DNA from: JAEUJZ01 sp964460115
Lineage (GTDB): Bacteria; Myxococcota_A; Polyangia; Palsa-1104; JAEUJZ01
NCBI GenBank assembly: GCA_964460115.1
Contig: CAYWPR010000031.1
Span: 4,231 to 68,230, forward strand
Direction of reading: 5' to 3'
DNA length: 64,000 nucleotides
Each line of letters begins with the position of its first letter. Position 1 is the first letter of the stretch. The position numbers and the translations under genes were made by a program. The notes under the pieces were generated by a model. That model worked only from the letters and a program-made list of their open reading frames with translations, did no database searches and had not been told where the DNA came from. Positions 1 through 8,857 of the stretch are shown one piece after another.

Positions 1-921
1 GGCATCGATAAACAAATCCCCGAACGGGCCCAGTACATTCGCGTCATCGTCGGCGAGATGTCGCGCATCACCGATCATCTGACCTGCCTTGGTGCGTCCA
101 CCGCTGAACTTGGTGCCATCACCGTGTTTATGTGGATGGTCAAAGTGCGCGAATGGCTGTGGGAGATTCTCGAAGAGCTTACCGGCGCGCGTCTGACCCA
201 CAGCTACGTGCGCGTTGGCGGAGTCAGCGCCGACTTGACGGCCAACTTCGCCGAGCGGCTGCGCAATGTGCTCGGCAAAGCCCGCGAGACTTTGGTCGAT
301 GTCGAAAAAGCACTGATCAAAAACCGCATCTTTCGCGATCGTATGGACGGCGTCGGAATCATGACACCTGAAGACGCCATCGCATACGGCTGGACCGGAC
401 CGTGCTTGCGATCGACCGGCGTGCCCTACGATGTTCGCAAAGATCATCCTTACCTAGTCTATGACCGCTTCGATTTTGATGTACCGGTGGGTTCCACCGG
501 GGACAACTTTGATCGCTATGCGGTGCGCCTAGAAGAAATAAGACAATCGATACGCATCATCGAACAAGCTTTGGATCAGATTGCGCCGGGTCCGGTCCTT
601 CATGATGACCCGCGCATCGCGCTACCCCCCAAACGCGAAGTTTACAACACCATCGAGGGCATGATTGGGCATTTCAAGATCATCTTCGATGGCATCAAGA
701 TTCCCGCTGGCGAGGTGTATTCCTACACGGAAGCTGGCAATGGAGAGCTTGGCTTTTATATCGTTTCTGACGGTACAGGCCGGCCCTATCGTTGCCATGT
801 GCGCGCTCCAAGCTTCATCGTCATGCAGTCCGTGCATAAGCTGATACAAGGAGTCGGCGTGGCCGACATCGTCCCGATATTCGGCATGATCAACATGATC
901 GGCGGTGAGTGTGACCGCTGA
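1..921 (+). CDS. nuoD: NADH-quinone oxidoreductase subunit D (NuoD), 5' partial
   Basis: This is the C-terminal three quarters of the 49-kDa subunit of complex I, which helps form the quinone-binding cavity in the peripheral arm at the membrane. The reading frame is open from base 1, so the gene begins before the window; the Met at base 58 is internal. Visible family segments are ERAQYIRVIVGEM followed by RITDHLTCLGA, the THSYVRVGGV stretch, and the end HKLIQGVGVADIVPIFG...GGECDR, close to the usual NuoD C-terminus. It is followed 39 bases downstream by nuoG on the same strand. Subunits E and F, which commonly lie between D and G, are absent here. Identity is firm; only the missing N-terminus is unknown. 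Confidence 0.96.
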   Translation, partial: GIDKQIPERAQYIRVIVGEMSRITDHLTCLGASTAELGAITVFMWMVKVREWLWEILEELTGARLTHSYVRVGGVSADLTANFAERLRNVLGKARETLVDVEKALIKNRIFRDRMDGVGIMTPEDAIAYGWTGPCLRSTGVPYDVRKDHPYLVYDRFDFDVPVGSTGDNFDRYAVRLEEIRQSIRIIEQALDQIAPGPVLHDDPRIALPPKREVYNTIEGMIGHFKIIFDGIKIPAGEVYSYTEAGNGELGFYIVSDGTGRPYRCHVRAPSFIVMQSVHKLIQGVGVADIVPIFGMINMIGGECDR

Positions 922-960
922 CCGAGCCAGGGCCGAGCCCAGAGGAAGCAGAAAAGACCG

Positions 961-2859
961 ATGACCCAGGACTCAAGGACCCCGTCATTTCCGACCTCTG
1001 GCCCGCCTGGTATGACCGGCAAGCCAGCCATCGCCGAGGCGTTGCGCGATATTCAAAGTCCCGCCCCGGTTAAGCCCGCTGCAGCGGGAGGTGTACCAGT
1101 GACCTCTGCCGCACCGGCGCCAAATGCACCGTCGGCGATTTCTAAAGGGGGCAACAGCGGTGCCAATGCGCCCTCTGAGATGGTGACCCTCAAAATCGAC
1201 GGCCGCGAGGTACGCGTCAAAAAAGGCACGAACCTGCTTGAAGCGTGCCTGCAAAACACCGTCGACGTCAGCTACTTTTGCTACCACGCCGGCCTCTCAT
1301 CGCCGGCAGTTTGCCGTCAGTGCTTGGTCGAAGTAGTCGGCAATCCGAAGCTCGTTCCATCCTGCTACACCCCGGTCGCCGACCGCATGGAAGTGGTCAC
1401 AAATAGCCCACGCGTGCTTTTGGCGCGCCAGCAGATGCTGGAGTTCACACTGGTCAATCATCCGGTAGATTGTCCAATCTGTGACAAAGCCGGCGAATGC
1501 CATCTGCAGAAGCTGTACAGCGAATGGGATCACAGCGAATCGCGCACCGAGTTCGAAAAGGTACGCAAACCCAAGGCGGTGGACCTTGGGCCCACGATTG
1601 TTCTAGATGCTGAGCGCTGCATTTTGTGCACGCGCTGCATTCGCGTTTGCGACGAAGTCGCCGGGCAGCATCAGCTCGAGATGGCTTGGCGCGGCGATCG
1701 CGAGCAACTGACTGTCGCACCGGGGCAGGTGCTGGACAATCCCTACTCGCTAAACACCGTCGATGTTTGTCCGGTTGGGGCGCTTACCAGCAAAGATTTT
1801 CGCTTCACCATGCGAGCGTGGGAGCTTTACACCACGCCTTCAATTTGCACGGGGTGCGCCACCGGCTGCAACATTGAAATTCATCACAACCAGGGCGAAA
1901 TCTGGCGCCTCGTGCCGCGAGAAAACCAGAAGGTCAACAAGTTCTGGATGTGTGACGAAGGCCGCTTTACCTATAAGGAAGTGCGGCACCGTCGTCACAG
2001 CGGCGCGCGCATCGGCTCTGGAAAGGGCCTGCCGGCGCAGGCGACCAGCTTGGAAAAGGCGGTTACATTCGCGGCCGAGCGCTTGCGGCGCATTTTTGAA
2101 GCCGGTGGAACCATCGGCTTGTGTTTTGGCGCCCAAGCCGAAAACGAAGCTTTGTACGGTCTACGGCGCGTTGCCGAACGTTTGGAACAGCTTGCCGCAA
2201 AGGCTTCGGGACTCGGGCAGGTTCGGCGCTATGTGCTCGGCCGTCAGCCGCGTCCGGATCGCGCCGATGCGATTTTGCGCCATGCCGACGTAAACCCCAA
2301 TCGCCGCGGCGCCGAGGTAATGGCGGGTGCAAGCGCGCGCGATTTTGCCGCCCTCAAAGAGGATTTGCAAAATGGCGTCCTCAAAGCGGTGTGGATGGTC
2401 GGCGAGGACATTTCCGCCGGCGAAGATACTCTGCCTGCGGTCACGGCCTTGTTTGACAAACTAGAGCTTCTCATCATTCAGGCTGTACATGACACGCCGC
2501 TCGTTCGGCGGGCCCACGCCCAGTTGCCGGCCGCCTCGGCCGCGGAAGTGGACGGTTCTTTTACCAATGCCAAGAATATGGTGCAGCGCATTCGTCGCGC
2601 TGTCGCTCCACACGGCGATGCACGGTCGCATCTGGACCTTGTGGCGCTTTTGGCACGGAAGGCAGGCTGGGTAGACGGCGAAAAATGGCAGGTTTCGGCC
2701 CGCCAGGCTTTTTTGCACATGGTCGGCACCATCGGCGCCGATGCTCACCCGGGAGGCGGCGGAGGAACAGCGACCTCGCCGGCCATCGGCTTTGCAGCGG
2801 CCGAGTGGGGCCGCGAGCTGCCCCCCATTCAACTTCGCTTTGCAAACTCACGCGGGTAG
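961..2859 (+). CDS. nuoG: NADH-quinone oxidoreductase subunit G (NuoG)
   Basis: Iron-sulfur subunit of complex I that passes electrons from the NADH module toward quinone. After a Pro/Ala-rich, low-complexity N-terminal stretch of about 73 residues, a 2Fe-2S ferredoxin domain begins (KKGTNLLEAC, CYHAGLSSPAVCRQC, then a fourth Cys). It is followed by the His-Cys3 site (NHPVDCPICDKAGEC), two 4Fe-4S motifs (CILCTRCIRVC and DVCPVGAL) and the start of the molybdopterin-like domain with CTGCATGC. At 632 residues it is shorter than the roughly 900-residue E. coli form, because the molybdopterin-like part is reduced, as in many other bacteria. The start at 961 has a purine-rich AGAGGAAG upstream. A second in-frame ATG at 1180 would remove the unusual N-terminal extension, so the true start is open. 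Confidence 0.95.
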   Translation: MTQDSRTPSFPTSGPPGMTGKPAIAEALRDIQSPAPVKPAAAGGVPVTSAAPAPNAPSAISKGGNSGANAPSEMVTLKIDGREVRVKKGTNLLEACLQNTVDVSYFCYHAGLSSPAVCRQCLVEVVGNPKLVPSCYTPVADRMEVVTNSPRVLLARQQMLEFTLVNHPVDCPICDKAGECHLQKLYSEWDHSESRTEFEKVRKPKAVDLGPTIVLDAERCILCTRCIRVCDEVAGQHQLEMAWRGDREQLTVAPGQVLDNPYSLNTVDVCPVGALTSKDFRFTMRAWELYTTPSICTGCATGCNIEIHHNQGEIWRLVPRENQKVNKFWMCDEGRFTYKEVRHRRHSGARIGSGKGLPAQATSLEKAVTFAAERLRRIFEAGGTIGLCFGAQAENEALYGLRRVAERLEQLAAKASGLGQVRRYVLGRQPRPDRADAILRHADVNPNRRGAEVMAGASARDFAALKEDLQNGVLKAVWMVGEDISAGEDTLPAVTALFDKLELLIIQAVHDTPLVRRAHAQLPAASAAEVDGSFTNAKNMVQRIRRAVAPHGDARSHLDLVALLARKAGWVDGEKWQVSARQAFLHMVGTIGADAHPGGGGGTATSPAIGFAAAEWGRELPPIQLRFANSRG

Positions 2860-2866
2860 GCCGGCT

Positions 2867-4006
2867 ATGCTCGAATTTCTTGTCGCTCACTCCGCTTTGC
2901 AGGCCCTTCTCAAGATGGCCTTCATCATCCTGGCCTTTGTCATGCCACTGGCTTCGATCAGCACCTGGGCCGATCGAAAACAGTCGGCATTGATGCAAGA
3001 CCGCATCGGTCCGAACCGCGCCGAGATCAGAATTCCAATTCTGGGAACGCGGCTGCGAATGTGGGGCATCCTGCATTTTGTCGCCGATGCGCTGAAGCTA
3101 GTCTTTAAAGAAGACCTAGTACCCGCCAAAGTAGACCGCTTTTTGTACGGGTTGGCGCCGGTGATGGCGGTTGCGCCGGTGCTCATCACTTTTGCCATCA
3201 TCCCCTTTGGTAGCGATTTGTGCGTCGGTCATATGACCGAGGTCCTAAGCAATTCCGACGTCTGTGCCGCGACGATTCCGTTACAGGTCGTGCGGCTCGA
3301 CATTGGCATGCTGTTTTATTTCGCCATCGCTTCCTTGGCGGCCTATGGGACGACGCTTGCCGGCTGGGCTTCCTACAACAAATGGGGGCTTATCGGTGGT
3401 CTTCGTGCTTCTTCGCAGATGATGTCTTACGAAGTGACCATGGGTCTGGCGCTTATGGGGGCGTTTATCGTCTACGGAACGCTTGAACCAAGCGCGATGG
3501 TGCTGGCCCAGGGACCAAATCCGCTGAATTGGGGCGTGTTTTCACAACCGCTCGGCTTCATTCTGTTTCTAACCGCTGCCGTTGCCGAGACCAAGCGCGC
3601 ACCTTTTGACCTGCCGGAAGGCGAGTCAGAAATCATCGGCTACTTCGTTGAGTACTCTGGAATGCGCTTTGGCATCTTCTGGCTTGCCGAGTACATCGAA
3701 ACCATCTTTTTGGCAGCGGCTGTTACGACGGTATTTTTGGGCGGCTGGCAGGTGCCTGGACTTGCCGACGATGGCTTCGCTTCGATCAAGTTGCCCTACA
3801 TTGCCGTCGTCCTATTGCGCAGTCTGGGCTGGGGTCTGAAGATCATCTTTTTGTGCTGGTTTCAGTTGCTCGTGCGCTGGACGCTGCCCCGCTTTCGCCC
3901 CGATCAGCTTATGCGGCTCGGTTGGAAACAGCTATTGCCGCTATCGATACTCAATATCGTGCTGACTGCCGGCTATGTGCTGTGGCGGTCTGGGGTCGGG
4001 AGGTAA
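2867..4006 (+). CDS. nuoH: NADH-quinone oxidoreductase subunit H (NuoH)
   Basis: Membrane subunit of complex I that links the quinone site to the proton-pumping arm. The protein has about 379 residues with roughly eight hydrophobic segments. Family motifs include ADRKQSALMQDRIGPNRAE near the N-terminus, ADALKLVFKED, and AETKRAPFDLPEGESE with the conserved acidic loop. The frame is open further upstream, to 2741, but that part only reads through nuoG in another frame. The ATG at 2867 lies 7 bases after the nuoG stop and gives the usual NuoH N-terminus. It is part of the nuoD-G-H-I transcription unit. Confidence 0.96.
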   Translation: MLEFLVAHSALQALLKMAFIILAFVMPLASISTWADRKQSALMQDRIGPNRAEIRIPILGTRLRMWGILHFVADALKLVFKEDLVPAKVDRFLYGLAPVMAVAPVLITFAIIPFGSDLCVGHMTEVLSNSDVCAATIPLQVVRLDIGMLFYFAIASLAAYGTTLAGWASYNKWGLIGGLRASSQMMSYEVTMGLALMGAFIVYGTLEPSAMVLAQGPNPLNWGVFSQPLGFILFLTAAVAETKRAPFDLPEGESEIIGYFVEYSGMRFGIFWLAEYIETIFLAAAVTTVFLGGWQVPGLADDGFASIKLPYIAVVLLRSLGWGLKIIFLCWFQLLVRWTLPRFRPDQLMRLGWKQLLPLSILNIVLTAGYVLWRSGVGR

Positions 4007-4012
4007 AAAGAC

Positions 4013-4618
4013 ATGTCCCACGCACCCATCGAAAACAAGGATTCGACGCCGGCTTCGGCCGGCGCAACGAGACGCGGCAAAATCGGTGTGCGCGTCGTTG
4101 GCCGGCCCGATTCGCTAGAGCAGCGCGTCTATTTGCCGGAAGTTCTAAAAGGTCTGGGTGTTACTGCTCGGCACTTTTTCGCCAACCTGTTTGGTCATAA
4201 GTACACCGTTACGACGCAGTTTCCCGAAGAGCCGGCGAAATATCCGGCGCGCAATCGTGGTCTGCATCGTCTGATGCGGCGTGAAGATGGCGAGGTCCGT
4301 TGCGTTGCTTGCATGTTGTGCCCCACCGTCTGCCCGGCACACTGCATCACCATTGTTGCGGAGGAAACCGGCAACAAGAACGAAAAGCGGCCAAAGATCT
4401 TCGAAATTGATGAACTGCGCTGTGTCGTCTGCGGTTTATGCGTCGAGGCTTGTCCTTGCGACGCCATTCGCATGGACACTGGGGTGCATGCTCCGGTCGT
4501 GGATTTTCGTGGAGATTCGGTGCTCGGCAAGCTTGATCTGCTTAAGCGTGGCACGCTGTCCACGGCAGTGCAGGGCGGCGTAGGGGCAAAGTGGCGCGAG
4601 CAGGCCACGAAGAAATAA
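4013..4618 (+). CDS. nuoI: NADH-quinone oxidoreductase subunit I (NuoI)
   Basis: A 201-residue ferredoxin-like subunit carrying two 4Fe-4S clusters on the electron path inside complex I. The two motifs are CVACMLCPTVCPAHCI and CVVCGLCVEACPCDAI, about 40 residues apart, as in all NuoI/TYKY proteins. The first 30 or so residues (Ser/Thr/Ala-rich, charged) are an extension before the family region. It starts 6 bases after nuoH. The next gene is a cyclophilin rather than nuoJ, so the remaining membrane-arm subunits J to N must be elsewhere. Confidence 0.96.
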   Translation: MSHAPIENKDSTPASAGATRRGKIGVRVVGRPDSLEQRVYLPEVLKGLGVTARHFFANLFGHKYTVTTQFPEEPAKYPARNRGLHRLMRREDGEVRCVACMLCPTVCPAHCITIVAEETGNKNEKRPKIFEIDELRCVVCGLCVEACPCDAIRMDTGVHAPVVDFRGDSVLGKLDLLKRGTLSTAVQGGVGAKWREQATKK

Positions 4619-4634
4619 AAAAGACGAGGCGTAG

Positions 4635-5405
4635 ATGCAAAACCTCAAGGGCAATCAAACGTTTTTGGCGGGGGCATTTGCGGCCGCGCTAGGTTGTATG
4701 CTGCCGGCGCTGGCTTCTGCAGATACCGATCCGCAAGGTGGAAAATTTTCGATCGCGGAAGCCCTGCAAGGCCTGCCCGCCAAAGGCCGTCTGACAGCCG
4801 TCATCGATACCTCGATGGGGGTCTTTCACTGCGAGCTGTTTGAAAAAGACGCTCCCAACACTGTGGCCAACTTCGTCGGCTTGGCGCGAGGTCTGCGGCA
4901 GTTTCGCGATGTTTCGTCCGGAAAGTGGATGAAAAAGCGCTTTTATGATGGCCTTATCTTTCATCGCGTCATTCCTGGATTCATGATTCAGGGCGGCGAC
5001 CTCACGGGCCTTGGCAGCGGCCAGATCGGTTATTCGATTTTGGATGAGCAGAACGGCCCCCATAAATTTGACCGCGGCGGCGTGATGGCCATGGCCAATC
5101 GAGGACGAAATACCGGGGACGCTCAGTTTTTCATCACCGAAGTGCCAACGCCGGCGCTTGACGATGGCGGCCGAGCCGGTGGTCACTATCAAATCTTTGG
5201 CCAGTGCAAAGAAGTGGATTTGGTCAAAAAGATCGCTGCCGCTCCACGCGATCGCAGCGATCGGCCGCTTGCCGAAGTAAAAATTAACAAGCTGACCATC
5301 GAGCGAGAAGCCTTCGCCACCGATGCCAAGCCCGCTCAAACTTCGCCTCCAGCCAAGCCGAAGCCAGCCAAGATGGCCAACAAATCAGCGTCGTCCCCCG
5401 GCTAA
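4635..5405 (+). CDS. Exported cyclophilin-type peptidyl-prolyl cis-trans isomerase
   Basis: A 256-residue protein that should speed proline isomerization during folding of envelope proteins. A signal peptide ends near ALASA-DTD (residues 1 to about 30), pointing to the periplasm. The cyclophilin core shows FHRVIPGFMIQGGD, a conserved block with the catalytic Arg and the Gln-Gly-Gly-Asp, and later MANRGRNTGDAQFFIT. The C-terminal 30 residues are a Lys/Pro/Ala/Ser-rich tail outside the domain. It lies 16 bases after nuoI on the same strand and may be cotranscribed, although no functional link with complex I is evident. The 87 bases after it hold no recognisable gene. Confidence 0.93.
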   Translation: MQNLKGNQTFLAGAFAAALGCMLPALASADTDPQGGKFSIAEALQGLPAKGRLTAVIDTSMGVFHCELFEKDAPNTVANFVGLARGLRQFRDVSSGKWMKKRFYDGLIFHRVIPGFMIQGGDLTGLGSGQIGYSILDEQNGPHKFDRGGVMAMANRGRNTGDAQFFITEVPTPALDDGGRAGGHYQIFGQCKEVDLVKKIAAAPRDRSDRPLAEVKINKLTIEREAFATDAKPAQTSPPAKPKPAKMANKSASSPG

Positions 5406-5492
5406 GCGTCGTCTCCCGGCCAAGAAGCTGTTCGACAAACACTGCGCCTCGCACACCCCCATACATTCCGGCAGATAGATTTCCCGCAAGGC

Positions 5493-8400
5493 ATGCTAGA
5501 TTTCCCGGCCATGCCAAACGCTGCGCTCATTCGCGTTCTGCTCTCGCTGGCTGTACTTCTCCTCGGTGTACCCGCCTACGGGCAGATGCAGAACGGCCAG
5601 ATACAGGGTGTCGTCCAAAGTGATGCCACTTTCAAACCGCTGCCCGGCGTCACCGTGACCGTAAGTGGACCGGCCCTGCAGGAAGATCAGGTTGAAATCA
5701 CCGGTAGCGACGGCCGCTATCTAGTTACCCAATTGCCTTCAGGCGATGAGTACGTGGTGCGCTTTTATCTGGGCGATGCCGTGGTCGAGCGTCCCGGCGT
5801 ACGTGTGGCCCAGAACAAAACACTGACCATCAGCGTCAGCATGCCGATGCGGCAAATGAAAAAAGAGGTCAAGGTCATCAAAGAGCGCGCCCCCAATGTC
5901 GACACCGCGACCGCCAATTCCGGTCTAGAAATCAACGAAGACGTGCTGCGCAATACCGCCGTGCGCGGACGCACCTTTGAGAGCGTTTTGGCGCTTGCCC
6001 CCGGAACCGTCGATCCGCCGCGCGGTCAGGGCGGAGACGTGGGCGTTTCAATTTCCGGTTCGACGGGCAGTGAAAACAATTTCATCGTCGATGGACTGAA
6101 TACATCAGATGCCAACAGCGGCATTTTGGCGACGCAGCTGCATCAGTACTTCATCAAGGAACTCAACGTCATCACCGGCGGTTATCAGGCCGAGTACGGA
6201 CGGGCCACAGGTGGCATCGTCTCCGTCGTGACCAAGACCGGCGGAAACGAATTTCACGGCAGCATTTTTGCTTCGGTACAGCCATTTCAGTTGACGCCAC
6301 AGACCGTTGGCCGACTGGGCGAAGCGCTGGCTTTGCGTCAGCGTCCCGACGGACTGGTCTATGATCTGGGATTCGAACTGGGTGGCCCGATTCTGAAAAA
6401 TCGCATCTGGTTTTTTGTTGGCTTTGCGCCGACCACCACGATGACCCGCAATGAAGTCGTGGTGCGCCGGCGCATCCTTGATTCCAGCACTGGGCAAGCG
6501 CGGCTTTTGGACAACTATGAATGTCCGGGCTACCTGAATACGTCGCTTTATTGCCGCGGGGCGCGCATCGCCGCGCTGGCCACCGAAGAGCTACCCCGTT
6601 ATACTCAGAATCCCGACGAGACCAAGCGACTATACAACGGCATCGTCAAGCTGCAATTTAACCTAAGCGCCGACCACAATATTACTCTTGGTTATATTGC
6701 TTCTCCCTCGACCTTAGACGGGTTTGGCACCGTCAATCCGCTGCAGTACTCCACTCTTGCGGATTTTCACTTTACGCAAGTCGATCAAGTCCATGACGTC
6801 ATGAGCCGCTATGTCGGCAAGCTGTTTGACCATCGTCTGCAACTCGACGTGATGTACGGCTTTCACTATCAAAGCCAAAATCAGTATCCGGACAAATTCG
6901 ATCAGCCGATTTATGCCTACTTTTCTGATCCGACCGATCCGTATTCGTTGGGCGACTTTCAGCCCATCGCCGATTGCCAGCGCAGCAGCGGATTTAATCC
7001 TTGTCCGGTGTCGCTGTATCGTCGAAACGGCTTTGGCCTTTATGACAACTTCGTCGCGCAGCGGCATCAGCTTTTGGCTGCCGCCACCGCCTATCTGAAA
7101 TGGCTCGGCACCCATGCGCTAAAACTGGGCTTTGATTTTGAGCACCTCGATCAGGACCATACCCGTCAGTACAGCGGCATGGATCTAGACCCGAACAATC
7201 CGTTTTCCGGCCGACGCTACTATCAGACTTCAGACGATGGCTCGCAGTTGCAGAATTTTGCCGAGTTTGCCACGCTTTTGCCCGATGGAACCGTCCAGCG
7301 TCTAAATAGCTATACCGCCCACACATTTACGCGCAATTACGCCCTGTATCTGCGTGATTCGTGGAGCCTCAGCAAACTGCCGGGATTGGTTTTAAACCTC
7401 GGACTGCGCTACGAACTGCAAGAGATTTTTGGCGCCGATGGCCAGCGCCATATTTTTATTAGCGACAACATCGCGCCGCGAGTGGGCGCAGTTTGGGATT
7501 TTACGCAAAAGGGTTTGTCCAAGCTGTACGTCAATTTCGCCCGATTCTATGAATCCGTACCGCTGACCATTAACGATAGGCAGTTCTCTGGCGAGGGATT
7601 TATCACCGGTGCACTGACTGCCGATTGTCCGCGTCAGGCCCTTGTGCCGGGGGGGCGCCCTGTGCCCTATGCCGGCGCTCAACCGGGCGCGCCGTGTACC
7701 CTCACGGGTCCGCATGACGACCTGAATTCCGGACGCTACGGCAATGTCATGCCCGGCTTAAAAGGCCAGTACATCGACGAAGTTGTCGCCGGACTTAACT
7801 ACGACGTCGGTTGGGACATGGTCTTAGGCATCGGTTACATCTACCGCTCGCTCGGCAATATCATCGAGGACCTTTCCGTCGATGGCGGACATCATTTTTT
7901 GATCGCCAATCCCGGCGCGACTCCCAGTCCCCAAGTGATTGCCGAGCTTGAAACGGATGTGCGTCGGCTGCAGCAAAGCGGAGCCTCTTCGGACGCCATC
8001 GATCGGGCGCAGGGCACTCTTTCTGCCTATCGCGGGCTGAACTCTGTATTTCCCAAAGCGCAGCGCAACTATCACGCCATGGTCCTATCGATCTCCAAGC
8101 GTCTGTCGAATCGAGTCAGCCTTTTGGCCAACTACACTTACTCGCGCACGCTTGGCAACTATGCGGGTACTTTTGATGCCACCAGCAACGAAAACCTGCC
8201 GAACTTTTCGTCGAGCTACGATTTGACCGATTTGCTGGCGAACAAAAACGGTCCGTTGCCCACCGACCGTCCGCATAACATTAAGGTGCTTGGCACCTTG
8301 GAGCAGCCCTTGCCGCATGGCGGGCGGCTCACTTTTGGCGCTACCTTCACCGCCTACTCGGGGCGCCCCATCAATGTGCTCGGCGCGCATTCGATTTACG

Positions 8401-8741
8401 GCCCAAGCTATGTGTTCATACTGCCGCGTGGTTCGGGGGGAAGAACGCCGATGGTGACGCAGTTCGATGTGCACCTTGGCTATGATCAAGACCTTGGCAA
8501 GCGCGTCAAATTGTCGTTATTTGTCGATGTCATCAACTTGTTTAATCAGCGGCAGGTGGTAAACGTAGACGACGATTACACGTTCTCTGCGGTGTCTCCT
8601 ATTTTGAACGGCCAACCAAGCGACCTTATGCACCTGCGCAGTGCGGACGGTAGACCCGTCATTACCAACAGCAACTATGGCCAGCCCACCGGTTTTCAGG
8701 CTCCCCTCTATATGCGTTTTGGCGGCCGCCTGAGCTTTTGA
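5493..8741 (+). CDS. Oar-like TonB-dependent outer-membrane receptor with N-terminal carboxypeptidase-regulatory domain
   Basis: A 1082-residue outer-membrane transporter. A signal peptide (VLLSLAVLLLGVPAYGQ) is followed by an Ig-like carboxypeptidase-regulatory domain (about residues 30-115, GVVQSDATFKPLPGVTVTV...GSDGRYLVTQLPSGDEY), then the plug (VRGRTFESVLALAPG, FIVDGLNTSDANSG, IKELNVITGGYQAEYGRATGG) and a long 22-strand-type barrel with a typical C-terminal aromatic end (LYMRFGGRLSF). The plug sequence and size resemble Myxococcus Oar, a member of this receptor class. The substrate cannot be told from sequence; no TonB/ExbB/ExbD is nearby. An in-frame ATG at 5511 is an alternative start that leaves a cleaner signal peptide. 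GC and codon pattern match the neighbours. Confidence 0.9.
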   Translation: MLDFPAMPNAALIRVLLSLAVLLLGVPAYGQMQNGQIQGVVQSDATFKPLPGVTVTVSGPALQEDQVEITGSDGRYLVTQLPSGDEYVVRFYLGDAVVERPGVRVAQNKTLTISVSMPMRQMKKEVKVIKERAPNVDTATANSGLEINEDVLRNTAVRGRTFESVLALAPGTVDPPRGQGGDVGVSISGSTGSENNFIVDGLNTSDANSGILATQLHQYFIKELNVITGGYQAEYGRATGGIVSVVTKTGGNEFHGSIFASVQPFQLTPQTVGRLGEALALRQRPDGLVYDLGFELGGPILKNRIWFFVGFAPTTTMTRNEVVVRRRILDSSTGQARLLDNYECPGYLNTSLYCRGARIAALATEELPRYTQNPDETKRLYNGIVKLQFNLSADHNITLGYIASPSTLDGFGTVNPLQYSTLADFHFTQVDQVHDVMSRYVGKLFDHRLQLDVMYGFHYQSQNQYPDKFDQPIYAYFSDPTDPYSLGDFQPIADCQRSSGFNPCPVSLYRRNGFGLYDNFVAQRHQLLAAATAYLKWLGTHALKLGFDFEHLDQDHTRQYSGMDLDPNNPFSGRRYYQTSDDGSQLQNFAEFATLLPDGTVQRLNSYTAHTFTRNYALYLRDSWSLSKLPGLVLNLGLRYELQEIFGADGQRHIFISDNIAPRVGAVWDFTQKGLSKLYVNFARFYESVPLTINDRQFSGEGFITGALTADCPRQALVPGGRPVPYAGAQPGAPCTLTGPHDDLNSGRYGNVMPGLKGQYIDEVVAGLNYDVGWDMVLGIGYIYRSLGNIIEDLSVDGGHHFLIANPGATPSPQVIAELETDVRRLQQSGASSDAIDRAQGTLSAYRGLNSVFPKAQRNYHAMVLSISKRLSNRVSLLANYTYSRTLGNYAGTFDATSNENLPNFSSSYDLTDLLANKNGPLPTDRPHNIKVLGTLEQPLPHGGRLTFGATFTAYSGRPINVLGAHSIYGPSYVFILPRGSGGRTPMVTQFDVHLGYDQDLGKRVKLSLFVDVINLFNQRQVVNVDDDYTFSAVSPILNGQPSDLMHLRSADGRPVITNSNYGQPTGFQAPLYMRFGGRLSF

Positions 8742-8857
8742 CAAGCACTTCGTCTTTGTCTTTTTGGAAAGCGATATCGAGAAGCTAAGTTCTCGGTACA
8801 AGTAGTTGCTTCGTCTCAATCACCCGTACTAGGGTTTCTGCGTTGGAGGTGCTTGCC

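Noticed and set aside
8778..8795. CGAGAA/TTCTCG hairpin after the Oar-like gene
   Set aside because: Only six base pairs and no T-run, so too weak to call a terminator.
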